Origin: Collinsella sp.
GTDB lineage: Bacteria > Actinomycetota > Coriobacteriia > Coriobacteriales > Coriobacteriaceae
Direction: 5' to 3'
Assembly (NCBI GenBank): GCA_018382295.1
Contig: JAGZQF010000009.1
Coordinates: 21,553-85,552 of the forward strand
Length of the DNA stretch: 64,000 bases
Below are positions 54,268 through 62,413 of the stretch, piece by piece (position 1 is the stretch's first letter; every line of letters starts with the position of its first letter). A model generated the notes under the pieces. That model was given only the letters and a program-made list of their open reading frames with translations. It did no database searches and was not told the origin of the DNA. A program made the position numbers and the translations under genes.

Positions 54268-55194
54268 ATGTCCGACCAGATGTCACGCCGCGGCTTCATG
54301 GGCGCCGCAGCAACCGGAGCCGTCGCGCTCGCCGGAGTCGCGCTCGCGGGCTGCTCCAACACCTCCGCGAGTTCCGAGAAATCGAGTGAAAAGGAGAAGG
54401 CCGTGAAGCCGGTCATCCTCGTCACGAGCTTCGGCACGAGCTACAACGACTCGCGCCACATCACCATCGGCGCCATCGAAGACGCTATCCGCGAGAAGTA
54501 CTGGCAGGACTACGACATCCGCCGCGCCTTCACCGCGCAGATCATCATCGACAAGCTGAAGAAGCGCGACGGCATCACGATCGACAACATGACCGAGGCG
54601 CTCGACCGCTGCGTGGAAGACGGCGTGAAGGAAATCGTCGTGCAGCCGACGCATCTCATGGGTGGCCTGGAATACACCGACGTGAAAGACGAGCTCGACA
54701 AGTACGCCGACAAGTTCGACAAAATCTCGCTCGGCGACCCGCTGCTCACCTCCGACGACGACTACAAGAAGGTGGCCGCAGCCATTAAGGAGAACATGGC
54801 GTCCTTCGACGACGGCAAGACGGCGCTGTGCCTCATGGGCCACGGCACCGAAGCCGATTCCAACGCCGACTATGCCAAGATGCAGGAAGTGTTTAAGAAC
54901 GAGGGCTTGACGCAGTTCTTCGTCGGCACCGTCGAGGCTGAACCGACCTGCGAGGATGTTATCGCCGCCGCGAGCGCCGCAGGCTACAAGAAGGCCGTGC
55001 TCGCGCCGTTCATGGTGGTCGCGGGCGACCACGCGAACAACGACATGGCAGACGAGACCGACCCCGACAGCTGGGCTGCGAAGTTCGTGGCCGCCGGCTT
55101 CGAAGTGACGTGCCTGCTCCAGGGTCTGGGACAGAACGTCGCGGTCGACGACATCTACGTCGCGCACGTGGACGACGCCATCGCCAAGCTGTAA
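54268..55194 (+). CDS. cbiK: Exported lipoprotein sirohydrochlorin cobaltochelatase (CbiK family)
   Basis: CbiK inserts cobalt into sirohydrochlorin. The chelatase domain starts KPVILVTSFGTSYNDSR near residue 50. It has PTHLMGGLEY, CLMGHGTEADSNADY (His), GTVEAEPTCEDV (Glu) and PFMVVAGDHANNDMAD (His), the family's metal-site pattern. The N-terminus is a Tat-like, lipobox signal: SRRGFMGAAATG, then LAGVALAGC with Cys near residue 30. The enzyme is therefore predicted to be anchored outside the membrane, unlike Salmonella CbiK but like the periplasmic form of Desulfovibrio. 308 residues; AGGAAAGG precedes the ATG. First gene after the riboswitch. Confidence 0.88.
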   Translation: MSDQMSRRGFMGAAATGAVALAGVALAGCSNTSASSEKSSEKEKAVKPVILVTSFGTSYNDSRHITIGAIEDAIREKYWQDYDIRRAFTAQIIIDKLKKRDGITIDNMTEALDRCVEDGVKEIVVQPTHLMGGLEYTDVKDELDKYADKFDKISLGDPLLTSDDDYKKVAAAIKENMASFDDGKTALCLMGHGTEADSNADYAKMQEVFKNEGLTQFFVGTVEAEPTCEDVIAAASAAGYKKAVLAPFMVVAGDHANNDMADETDPDSWAAKFVAAGFEVTCLLQGLGQNVAVDDIYVAHVDDAIAKL

Positions 55195-55339
55195 ACTCGC
55201 CGCGCACGGGGGCGCCGGTCGCGTCCCCGTGCAACGGGCATGCGCCTTCCCCGACTGACGGCGCATGCCCGTTGCATTCGCATCCCGCCCGCCCACCGCA
55301 CGGCGCGGGCGGTCGAAGCGATTGAAAGGAACCCCCTCC

Positions 55340-55873
55340 ATGTTGAAGAAAACCCTCGCCTTCGCCCTGTCAGCGGCGCTTTTCGCGTTCTCGCTCGCCG
55401 GCTGCGGCGGAAATTCAATCGACAGCGCAAAGGCAAGCGATGCCGATTCCCAGGAAAAGACCGAACAGGCGGCCGATGCGCCCGAGGGCGCAAGCGCTGC
55501 CCCCATCACCGCCGACAAGGTGGCCGACGGCACCTATCCGATCACCGTAGATTCCAGCTCGAACATGTTCAGGATTGTGGACGCCCAGCTCATCGTGGAA
55601 AACGGCTCCATGCACTGCGTGATGACGCTTTCCGGCACGGGCTACGGCAAGCTCTTCATGGGCACGGGCGACGAGGCTGCCGCCGCGAGCGAGGCCGACT
55701 TCATCCCCTATGTGGAAAACGCGGAAGGCAAGTACACCTACGACGTGCCCGTTGAAGCGCTCGACGAGGACACCGCCTGCGCCGCGTGGAGTATTAGAAA
55801 AGAGCAGTGGTACGACCGCACGCTCGTGTTCGAATCCGCCGGCGTCGATCTGCGCGCCGACGCACTGAAGTAA
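55340..55873 (+). CDS. Lipoprotein of unknown function, possibly an iron-transport-associated domain
   Basis: 177 residues. Signal peptide MLKKTLAFALSAALFAFSLAGC ends at a lipobox Cys near residue 22 (the motif is LAGCGG). An Asp/Glu/Ala-rich spacer follows, then a ~115-residue beta-rich domain: DGTYPITVDSSSNMFRI, LIVENGSMHCVMTLSGTGY and YTYDVPVEALDEDTACAAW. This resembles the NEAT-like, iron-transport-associated domains of Gram-positive cell-surface proteins, and a similar domain opens the next gene. A role in delivering corrinoid, heme or cobalt to the transporter is an inference. AAAGGAAC lies ~9 bases before the ATG; 4 bases separate its stop from the next start. Confidence 0.7.
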   Translation: MLKKTLAFALSAALFAFSLAGCGGNSIDSAKASDADSQEKTEQAADAPEGASAAPITADKVADGTYPITVDSSSNMFRIVDAQLIVENGSMHCVMTLSGTGYGKLFMGTGDEAAAASEADFIPYVENAEGKYTYDVPVEALDEDTACAAWSIRKEQWYDRTLVFESAGVDLRADALK

Positions 55874-55877
55874 CGCC

Positions 55878-57449
55878 ATGCGGTCGATTCTTCCCAAGGG
55901 GGAAAGCAGGAAGCGTCGCAGCATCGCGGTGCGCGCGATCGCCTGCGTTCTCGTCGCCCTGTTCGCGCTTCCCTTCGCGGGGTGCAGTGCGAGCCCGAAC
56001 GCGACCGGTGGCACGGCAGGCTCTCAGGAATACACTGTGAGCGTCTCGCTCTCCGGCGGGTCAGGGCGCGCAAGCATCGCCTCACCCACCACAATTGTGA
56101 AGGATGGCGACACCTACACCGCGACCATCACCTGGTCGAGTTCGAACTACGACAAAATGACCGTCAACGGCGTGGACTACGCGCCCGTAAACGACGGCGG
56201 CAACTCCACGTTCGAGATACCCGTCACGCTCGACGAGGACATCGCCGTGTCGGCCGAGACCGTCGCCATGTCGACGCCGCACACCATCGACTACACGCTC
56301 CGCTTCGACTCATCCACCATGAAGGAGAAATCGGGCGACGATGCAAGCGGCGGCTCCCCTGCGGGAACGGCTTCAAGCGCCGCGGCCGACTTCCACAACG
56401 CCGATTTGGGCTGCGGCTGGGAGCCGACGGGGGCGCTTCAGCTTGAATACGCCGAGCACTTCACTGTCGACGAGTACGAAGGCGGCCTGCGGCTTATCTG
56501 CATTTCGAACGGGGAGCGCTTCCTCGTGGTACCGCAAGATGCGAAGGTACCTGATGGGTTGAGCTCCGACATCGCGGTCATAAGGCGTCCCGCCAACAAG
56601 GTGTACCTCGTGTCGTCGGCGACGATGTGCCTGGTCGACGCGCTCAATGCGAACGACAACATCCTCATGTCGGGCACGAAGGCCGACGATTGCTCGGTCG
56701 CGGGCTTCAAAAGCGCACTCGAAAGTGGGGCGATCGCCTACGGCGGCAAGTACAGCGCGCCCGACTACGAGCGAATATCGGCCTCGGGCTGCACGCTCGC
56801 CATCGAGAACACCATGATCAACCACACGCCCGATGTGAAGGAAAAGCTGCAGAAGCTCGGGCTCGTCGTGCTCACCGAACAGTCGTCGAGCGAGCCCGAA
56901 GCACTCGGGCGCGTCGAGTGGATTAAGCTTTTCGGCGTCCTGTTCGACAAGGAAGACGAGGCCGCGCACCTGTTCAACGAGCAGAAGGCCCGCGTCGAGC
57001 AAACGTCGAGGCTCGCGTCGTCAGGTAAAACCGTGGCGTATTTCTACATTAACTCGAACGGGGCCGCCGTCACGCGGCGGGCGGGCGACTACGTGGCGCA
57101 GATGATCGAGCTTGCAGGCGGCAACTACGCGCTCGATGACGCGCAGACGGCGTCGACGTCAGGTTCGTCAGTAACGCTCGAAATGGAGAGCTTCTACGCG
57201 ACGGCGAAGGATGCCGACATCATCGTCTACAACGGCACCATCGACGAATCGGTTGCCACCTTGAAAGACTTCGTAGGCAAAAACGCGCTATTGTCGCAGT
57301 TCAAAGCTGTAAAGAACGGCAACGTCTGGGTCACAAGCGCCGACATGTACCAGCAGATGACTTCTACCGCCGACATTATCGACGAGCTGCACGGGGCGTT
57401 CACCGGCGATGACGCGAGCGACTTCCATTATCTGAGGAAGCTTGGCTAG
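55878..57449 (+). CDS. Corrinoid/iron-chelate ABC transporter binding lipoprotein with N-terminal NEAT-like domain
   Basis: 523 residues. Lipoprotein signal with FALPFAGCSAS, Cys near residue 36. Residues ~50-145 form a beta domain (YTVSVSLSGGSGRASIAS, IVKDGDTYTATITWSS) similar in style to the preceding lipoprotein. From ~180 a periplasmic-binding (BtuF/FecB) domain follows, with IAVIRRPANKVYLVSSATM, LLVLTEQ-like strand GLVVLTEQ, YFYINSNGAAVTRRAGDYV and DADIIVYNGTI. The domain is split by the typical long helix. It precedes permease and ATPase genes and is under the cobalamin riboswitch, so corrinoid is the most likely ligand. Confidence 0.82.
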   Translation: MRSILPKGESRKRRSIAVRAIACVLVALFALPFAGCSASPNATGGTAGSQEYTVSVSLSGGSGRASIASPTTIVKDGDTYTATITWSSSNYDKMTVNGVDYAPVNDGGNSTFEIPVTLDEDIAVSAETVAMSTPHTIDYTLRFDSSTMKEKSGDDASGGSPAGTASSAAADFHNADLGCGWEPTGALQLEYAEHFTVDEYEGGLRLICISNGERFLVVPQDAKVPDGLSSDIAVIRRPANKVYLVSSATMCLVDALNANDNILMSGTKADDCSVAGFKSALESGAIAYGGKYSAPDYERISASGCTLAIENTMINHTPDVKEKLQKLGLVVLTEQSSSEPEALGRVEWIKLFGVLFDKEDEAAHLFNEQKARVEQTSRLASSGKTVAYFYINSNGAAVTRRAGDYVAQMIELAGGNYALDDAQTASTSGSSVTLEMESFYATAKDADIIVYNGTIDESVATLKDFVGKNALLSQFKAVKNGNVWVTSADMYQQMTSTADIIDELHGAFTGDDASDFHYLRKLG

Positions 57450-57453
57450 CGTC

Positions 57454-58494
57454 ATGAGAAGCCGGCTTTCCATGACATACGACGAATCGGGGCGCGCCGC
57501 GCGGTGTCGCGTCGTGACGGCGCTGCTCGCTGTTGTCCTCATCGTGCTCGTCGGGGCCAACCTGTGCATCGGGAGCGTGCTCGTGCCCGCAGACCACATC
57601 CCCGGAATCCTTTCGGGCGGCGCGGCCAATTCCATGGAAAGCCAAGTCATCTGGGAGATTCGCCTGCCGCGCGTGCTTTCAGCCGTGCTTCTCGGCGGGG
57701 CACTTTCGCTCTCCGGGTTCCTGCTGCAGACGTTTTTCAACAACCCCATCGCCGACCCGTTCATCTTGGGCGTCTCCTCGGGCGCAAAGTTCGTCGTCGC
57801 GCTTACGATGATCGTGCTTCTGGGCGCGAACCAGGCCATGTCCTCGCCGGCCATGGTGGCCGCAGCGTTTCTGGGATCGCTTATCACCATCGGCTTCGTG
57901 CTCCTCATCGCACGGCGCATAAGTTCCATGGCCATGCTCATCGTGGCGGGCGTCATGGTGGGATACATCTGCTCGGCGGCGACGAACTTTCTCATCGCCT
58001 TCGCCGACGACCAGTCCATCGTGAACCTGCACAACTGGTCTTTGGGTAGCTTCTCGGGTTCGAGCTGGGACGACATCGAGGTCATCGTGGTCGTGGTGAT
58101 CACCGTGAGCGCATGCGTATTCGCGATATCGAAGCCCCTTTCCGCCTTCCAGCTGGGAGAAGCCTACGCGAAAAGCGTCGGCGTGAACGTCGCACGCTTC
58201 CGCGTGGTGCTCGTCCTTCTAGCGAGCATGCTCTCCGCCTGCGTGACCGCGTTCGCTGGTCCGGTGTCGTTCGTAGGCATCGCGGTTCCGCATCTCGTGA
58301 AGTCGGCGCTGAAGTCGTCGAAGCCCATCCGCGTGATTCCTGCGTGCTTCTTGGGAGGCGCCATCTTCTGCGCGGGTTGCGATTTGATCGCGCGCACGCT
58401 GTTCTCTCCCGTCGAGCTTTCCATCAGCGCCGTCACCGCCATCTTCGGCGCGCCGGTGGTTATCGCGCTCATGCTGAAGAAGCGGGTGAGGTAG
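57454..58494 (+). CDS. FecCD/BtuC-type ABC transporter permease
   Basis: 346 residues with about ten hydrophobic helices. Family marks are IRLPRVLSAVLLGGALSLSG, FFNNPIADPFILGVSSGAKF, NWSLGSFSGSSWDD and GPVSFVGIAVPHLVK, the coupling region. The gene follows the binding protein after 4 bases. I prefer ATG 57454, since GAGGAAG upstream is 11 bases away; a TTG at 57442 is too close to it. It forms the membrane channel of the corrinoid importer. Confidence 0.92.
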   Translation: MRSRLSMTYDESGRAARCRVVTALLAVVLIVLVGANLCIGSVLVPADHIPGILSGGAANSMESQVIWEIRLPRVLSAVLLGGALSLSGFLLQTFFNNPIADPFILGVSSGAKFVVALTMIVLLGANQAMSSPAMVAAAFLGSLITIGFVLLIARRISSMAMLIVAGVMVGYICSAATNFLIAFADDQSIVNLHNWSLGSFSGSSWDDIEVIVVVVITVSACVFAISKPLSAFQLGEAYAKSVGVNVARFRVVLVLLASMLSACVTAFAGPVSFVGIAVPHLVKSALKSSKPIRVIPACFLGGAIFCAGCDLIARTLFSPVELSISAVTAIFGAPVVIALMLKKRVR

Positions 58495-59811
58495 ATGGGG
58501 GAATTCGTGCCGCGGCCCAAAACGCTCGGAGGGGACATTCCATGCTTAGACAGTCCTGAGCTCGCACGAAAGCGCCAGAAGACACTTTCGGCTCGTGCGG
58601 AACTGCGCGCGGAACGCCTCCTTCGAGCGGAGTCGAACCTCGAAACCCCGGTCGAAACGCAGGCTGACGGAGCGCCGCTTTTCCGCATAAGCGACCTGTC
58701 GGCGGGCTACGACAAGAAGGTCGTAGTCGAAGGCGTCGATCTGGAGGTTCGCGCGGGCGACGTCGTGGCGCTCATCGGGCCGAACGGCTCGGGCAAGTCG
58801 ACCATCTTGAAAACCATCACACGCCATCTGGCACCGCTTGCCGGCGCGGTCGAGCTCGACGGGCGGGAGATTTCCCGATGGAAGACGGCGGAGTTCGCAA
58901 GGAACCTTGCCGTTATGCTGACAGATCGCCCCCGGACCGAGCTCCTCACCTGCCGCGATATCGTAGAGGCGGGAAGGCATCCCTACACCGGGCGAATGGG
59001 CACACTCTCGCCAGACGACCATAGTCGGGTCGACGAGGCCATGAAAACCGCACATGTGGAAGAGCTCGCCGAGCGCGACTTCATGCAGATAAGCGACGGG
59101 CAACGCCAGCGCGTCATGCTCGCACGCGCCATCGCGCAGGATCCGCGCGTGCTCGTGCTCGACGAGCCCACGTCGTATCTCGATATCCGCTACCAGATCG
59201 ACCTGCTGCGAATACTTCGCCACCTTGCGAAATCGCGAAATGTGGCTATCATCATGTCCATCCACGAACTCGAGCTCGCGCAGAAAAGCGCCGACAAGGT
59301 GATTTGCGTGAAGGACGGCCGGGTCTTCCGCGCCGGCGCACCCGAGGACATATTCACGCGCGAGACGATTGGCGAGCTCTACGGCCTTAAACATGGCACC
59401 TTCAACGAGCGCTTCGGCAGCGTGGAAATTGGGCGCCCACACGGCGATGCGCACACGTTCGTCATCGCCGGCGCAGGTACGGGGTCAGCTGTGTTTCGCC
59501 AGCTCATCCGGCAGGGCAAAGCGTTCTACGCGGGCGTTCTGCACGAAGGAGACATCGACTGCGAGCTCGCGCGCGACCTGGCGGCGGAATGCGTGGCCGA
59601 GCGCGCCTTCGAGACGATCGGAGATAAAACCATAGCCCGCGCCATAGAGCTCCTCATCCACTGCGCGCGCCTTATCGTGTGCCCCGCTGCCTTCGGCACC
59701 TTAAACGCCCGCAACGCAGAGCTCGTCGAGTTCGCACACTCGCATGGTATCGAGGTCATGCAAGCGTGCGAAGGCGCATCGGAGGATTCCCATTTGGAGT
59801 GGGAAGAATAA
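58495..59811 (+). CDS. BtuD/FecE-type ABC transporter ATPase with C-terminal extension
   Basis: 438 residues. A ~55-residue N-terminal extension precedes the ATPase: GPNGSGKSTILKTITRH (Walker A), VMLTDRP, ISDGQRQRVMLARAIAQ (signature, with D where G is usual), VLVLDEPTSYLD (Walker B) and MSIHELE (switch). From ~300 an extra ~135-residue domain contains FVIAGAGTGSAVFRQLIRQG, AGVLHEGDIDCELAR and VCPAAFGTLNARNAEL. Such extensions occur in some iron/corrinoid ATPases, and the role is not known to me. The start follows the permease stop directly. Last gene of the riboswitch operon. Confidence 0.88.
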   Translation: MGEFVPRPKTLGGDIPCLDSPELARKRQKTLSARAELRAERLLRAESNLETPVETQADGAPLFRISDLSAGYDKKVVVEGVDLEVRAGDVVALIGPNGSGKSTILKTITRHLAPLAGAVELDGREISRWKTAEFARNLAVMLTDRPRTELLTCRDIVEAGRHPYTGRMGTLSPDDHSRVDEAMKTAHVEELAERDFMQISDGQRQRVMLARAIAQDPRVLVLDEPTSYLDIRYQIDLLRILRHLAKSRNVAIIMSIHELELAQKSADKVICVKDGRVFRAGAPEDIFTRETIGELYGLKHGTFNERFGSVEIGRPHGDAHTFVIAGAGTGSAVFRQLIRQGKAFYAGVLHEGDIDCELARDLAAECVAERAFETIGDKTIARAIELLIHCARLIVCPAAFGTLNARNAELVEFAHSHGIEVMQACEGASEDSHLEWEE

Positions 59812-59828
59812 ATTGGACTTTCTTTTAA

Positions 59829-59921
59829 GGATCCTCAGGCTACAGCTCCTACGCCGGCGAGGTCTCCAAGGCGCCGGAGAACCTCGTGAACAGGGATTTC
59901 CACGCCGACGAGCCCAACTAG
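59829..59921 (+). pseudogene. Remnant of an IS3-family transposase (OrfB)
   Basis: Thirty codons without a start read YSSYAGEVSKAPENLVNRDF then HADEPN and a stop. This matches the conserved stretch just before the DDE domain of IS3-type OrfB transposases (usual form RYSSYKGE...APNLLxRDFxADxPNxKW). It begins right after an in-frame stop and has no other transposase parts. It lies between the last transporter gene and the convergent tetR gene, so it marks the right edge of the corrinoid island. Confidence 0.7.
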
Positions 59922-59923
59922 GC

Positions 59924-60535
59924 CTAATCCAAGCGAGATTCCAGACTCGACAGGCCGTTGAGCGTGAGGTCGTTGGCGACCTCCGAGACGCGCTCGATAG
60001 GAACCGAACCGTCAGACAGTGCCCACGTGCGATAGATACCGATAATACCCGACAGCAAAAACGCCAGATAGTAATCGAACATCTCGTCCTTGAGACCTTG
60101 GGGCAGCAGATCGCGCTCGGCAATCTCGTGTTCGAGCGGCGCACGAAGACGAGCCATAAAATCATCGAGCGGAATATTCTCGATCAGCTGACGATTGAGC
60201 ACGAGGTTGTTGCACAGCGCCTCGTTAACGGTTTTAAAGAAGGTCGCCGCCGCGCCCAGGGCGCGCTCGTTGGTGTCGCCGTCCATGGAGGAAAGCGTCT
60301 TCTCGACCGAATCGACAATCATCTCCACTACATCGACGGCAATGGCATCGAGCAGGCCGTCAACCGTGCCAAAGTGCACATAGAAGGTTTTGCGGTCGAC
60401 ATTGGCCTCGCGCGCGATGGCACTCACCGTAATGTCTGCCAGCGGCTTTTCCATAAGCAGACGCTCGAACGCGGAAAGGATGGCATTGCGGCTGCGAACG
60501 ATGCGGCGATCAATACGCGGTTTGCTGGTGGCCAT
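59924..60535 (-). CDS. TetR-family transcriptional regulator
   Basis: 203 residues. The N-terminal helix-turn-helix DNA-binding domain spans residues ~12-60 (RNAILSAFERLLMEKPLADI, then SAIAREANVDRKTFYVHFG, the recognition helix). The C-terminal ligand domain is unrecognised. AAGGGAC sits 6 bases before ATG 60535. Upstream is the inverted repeat at 60579-60602, a likely own operator. It is the next gene after the flippase-like protein in the same direction, so it may control that gene or a distant target. Confidence 0.88.
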   Translation of the reverse strand: MATSKPRIDRRIVRSRNAILSAFERLLMEKPLADITVSAIAREANVDRKTFYVHFGTVDGLLDAIAVDVVEMIVDSVEKTLSSMDGDTNERALGAAATFFKTVNEALCNNLVLNRQLIENIPLDDFMARLRAPLEHEIAERDLLPQGLKDEMFDYYLAFLLSGIIGIYRTWALSDGSVPIERVSEVANDLTLNGLSSLESRLD

Positions 60536-60578
60536 GGGCGTGTCCCTTCGATATGCGGGCATTCATCAACAGATGAGA

Positions 60579-60602
60579 GATAATCTACGTAAGAGGATTA
60601 TC
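60579..60602. promoter_or_regulatory. Candidate TetR operator
   Basis: GATAATC (60579-60585) and its complement GATTATC (60596-60602) with a 10-base spacer, 44 bases upstream of the tetR start codon. Size and spacing suit a TetR dimer. Confidence 0.5.
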
Positions 60603-60651
60603 CCCCATACAGCACAAATATGCCCCGCATCATGAAGAACGCACGACTGTC

Positions 60652-61959
60652 CTACTGCGACTTAGGATGCTTCTTCTTATTGAGCGCCGACGGAGATACG
60701 CGAATACCGTCGCCCGTCTGGCGCACATAGGCTTTATGAGCCGGCTTAGCGGTCCCAGAAGCCTTCTGAGCGTGCTTCTTGGGATCAACGGTAACAGCAT
60801 TCGTGGGGTGCGGCTTAGTGGGCGCAGAGGGCGTCTGAGGCGTGCGGCCGAGCTTGCGCATCACGCGATCCCAGCGCGCATGGATGCTCTCGTTGTGGGC
60901 GCTCTTAAGTCCCAGCAGGGGCGCAGCCAAAATGGTAGGCGCAATAAACGTGATGAGGCGCCACAGCAGATAACCGGCGGTCGAAGCCGACCCAAAGAAA
61001 TGACCCAAGAACAATGCAAAGCCGCCCTCAGCGCCACCAGTTCCACCGGGCAAGGGGACCGCAGAGCTCAGCAGCTGGACAAAGGCGCTCGCGGCCATGA
61101 CCGAGAAAAAGTCGACCTCGTGGTGGCCAAAAGCAAGCATCAGGAAATACGGAACCAGATAGAAAAACGCAAGTTGCAGCATGGTGATGACCACCGTGAG
61201 CACCATGGAAGAAAAATGTCCGGCTGAAAGCTTGAACTTCTCGGAGAAGGAGTAGATCTCGCCATCGACAAACGTGCGCCATCCCTCGATCTTAGTGGCC
61301 GAGACACCAATGCGCTCAAGCCAATTGATGATGCAATGGGCGACGCGCGTGACGGTCTTAGGCATGAGCGCGACGGCGAAGATGCCCAGCAAGATGCAGC
61401 AGTGCCCACCAAAGCTAAAGACGCACAGCAACGTCATGTCGCCATAGCGCTCGGCAAAAAACGGCATGCGAGCAAGCAGTAGGATAGCGCCCCAGGCAAC
61501 GAGGCCAAACTGGTACACGATAAAACGCGTGAATTGCGTGGCGCCGGCCTCGCCCACGTTTTGGCCGGCCTTGGTCAGGCGATAGATTTGAGCCGGGGTG
61601 GAGCCCATCATCATGGGCGTCAGGTTACCAAAGAAGATGCCACTCGCCTCGACCGAGATCAGGTCGCGGATGCCGACGGGCGAATTGGGATCGAGCCAGA
61701 CGGCGATCGCATAGGCCACAATGCCAAAGAACAGGTACATGAACATGCAAAGACACGCGACAACGAGCCATGACGCCTGGACGCTCGACATAGCGGCCCA
61801 GAACTGCCCCATCTGCCCGGTTACCACCAGATAGACGATATAACCTACCAGCACGACGCCGATAAAGATGGCGCCGCGGCGTGCGCTCTTATTGTCATCT
61901 CCGCCCGAGGCCTCAACCTCGACCTGGGGCTTAGACGTATGCTGAGAGGACTCCGTCAT
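60652..61959 (-). CDS. Lysylphosphatidylglycerol synthase-type flippase-domain membrane protein
   Basis: 435 residues of the UPF0104/AglD-like membrane family (the domain also found in MprF). About eight hydrophobic helices lie between residues ~30 and 345, including IFIGVVLVGYIVYLVV and ASWLVVACLCMFMYLFFGIV. Family signatures are GNLTPMMMGSTPAQIYRL and SSAVPLPGGTGGAEGGFALF. It lacks the soluble lysyltransferase part of MprF, so it may move lipids or lipid-linked sugars. The C-terminal ~85 residues are basic and disordered (KKHAQKASGTAKPAHKAY). ATG 61959 has AGAAGGAG 5 bases upstream. Confidence 0.85.
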   Translation of the reverse strand: MTESSQHTSKPQVEVEASGGDDNKSARRGAIFIGVVLVGYIVYLVVTGQMGQFWAAMSSVQASWLVVACLCMFMYLFFGIVAYAIAVWLDPNSPVGIRDLISVEASGIFFGNLTPMMMGSTPAQIYRLTKAGQNVGEAGATQFTRFIVYQFGLVAWGAILLLARMPFFAERYGDMTLLCVFSFGGHCCILLGIFAVALMPKTVTRVAHCIINWLERIGVSATKIEGWRTFVDGEIYSFSEKFKLSAGHFSSMVLTVVITMLQLAFFYLVPYFLMLAFGHHEVDFFSVMAASAFVQLLSSAVPLPGGTGGAEGGFALFLGHFFGSASTAGYLLWRLITFIAPTILAAPLLGLKSAHNESIHARWDRVMRKLGRTPQTPSAPTKPHPTNAVTVDPKKHAQKASGTAKPAHKAYVRQTGDGIRVSPSALNKKKHPKSQ

Positions 61960-62065
61960 GAGACTCCTTCTAACAGTCAAAATATCTTGGATATTGTACC
62001 CGTAAGGGCCATAGGCAGAACGCAAAGCTCTGGTTCAAACGGGAATTGCAGACGGTTGTTTGATA

Positions 62066-62100
62066 ATAAAAAAACCCGGCCTTCCATAGGAAGTCCGGGT
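62066..62100 (-). terminator. Intrinsic terminator of the tRNA-Glu genes
   Basis: Stem ACCCGG-CTTCC/GGAAG-CCGGGT (with one mismatch) followed on the minus strand by TTTTTTT. Confidence 0.88.
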
Positions 62101-62110
62101 ATCAGATGCG

Positions 62111-62187
62111 TGGTAGCCCGTACCAGATTCGAACTGGTGATCTCCGCCTTGAGAGGGCGGCGTCCTAAACCGCTAGACGAACGGGCC
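62111..62187 (-). tRNA. tRNA-Glu (CTC), copy 2
   Basis: 77 bases including encoded CCA. Acceptor GGCCCGT pairs with ACGGGCT; the first pair is G-T. Anticodon arm CCGCC-CTCTCAA-GGCGG gives anticodon CTC, decoding GAG. The T-arm ACCAGTTCGAATCTGGT is canonical. It is identical to the copy at 62210-62286. Confidence 0.92.
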
Positions 62188-62209
62188 ATAAGCCTCAGCA
62201 GAAAAGAAG

Positions 62210-62286
62210 TGGTAGCCCGTACCAGATTCGAACTGGTGATCTCCGCCTTGAGAGGGCGGCGTCCTAAACCGCTAGACGAACGGGCC
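62210..62286 (-). tRNA. tRNA-Glu (CTC), copy 1
   Basis: Same structure and sequence as the copy 22 bases downstream, with encoded CCA. The two are probably co-transcribed and end at the terminator at 62066-62100. Confidence 0.92.
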
Positions 62287-62413
62287 ACATGACATCTGCA
62301 CTGCCGTGCTGCGTGGAAATATATTACGGGACAAAAAACATCAGCGCAAGAAGAAATTCCAAATTGCCGAAAAATTGTCGGCAGGTTATGGAACACACAG
62401 GTAAACTGGGTAG

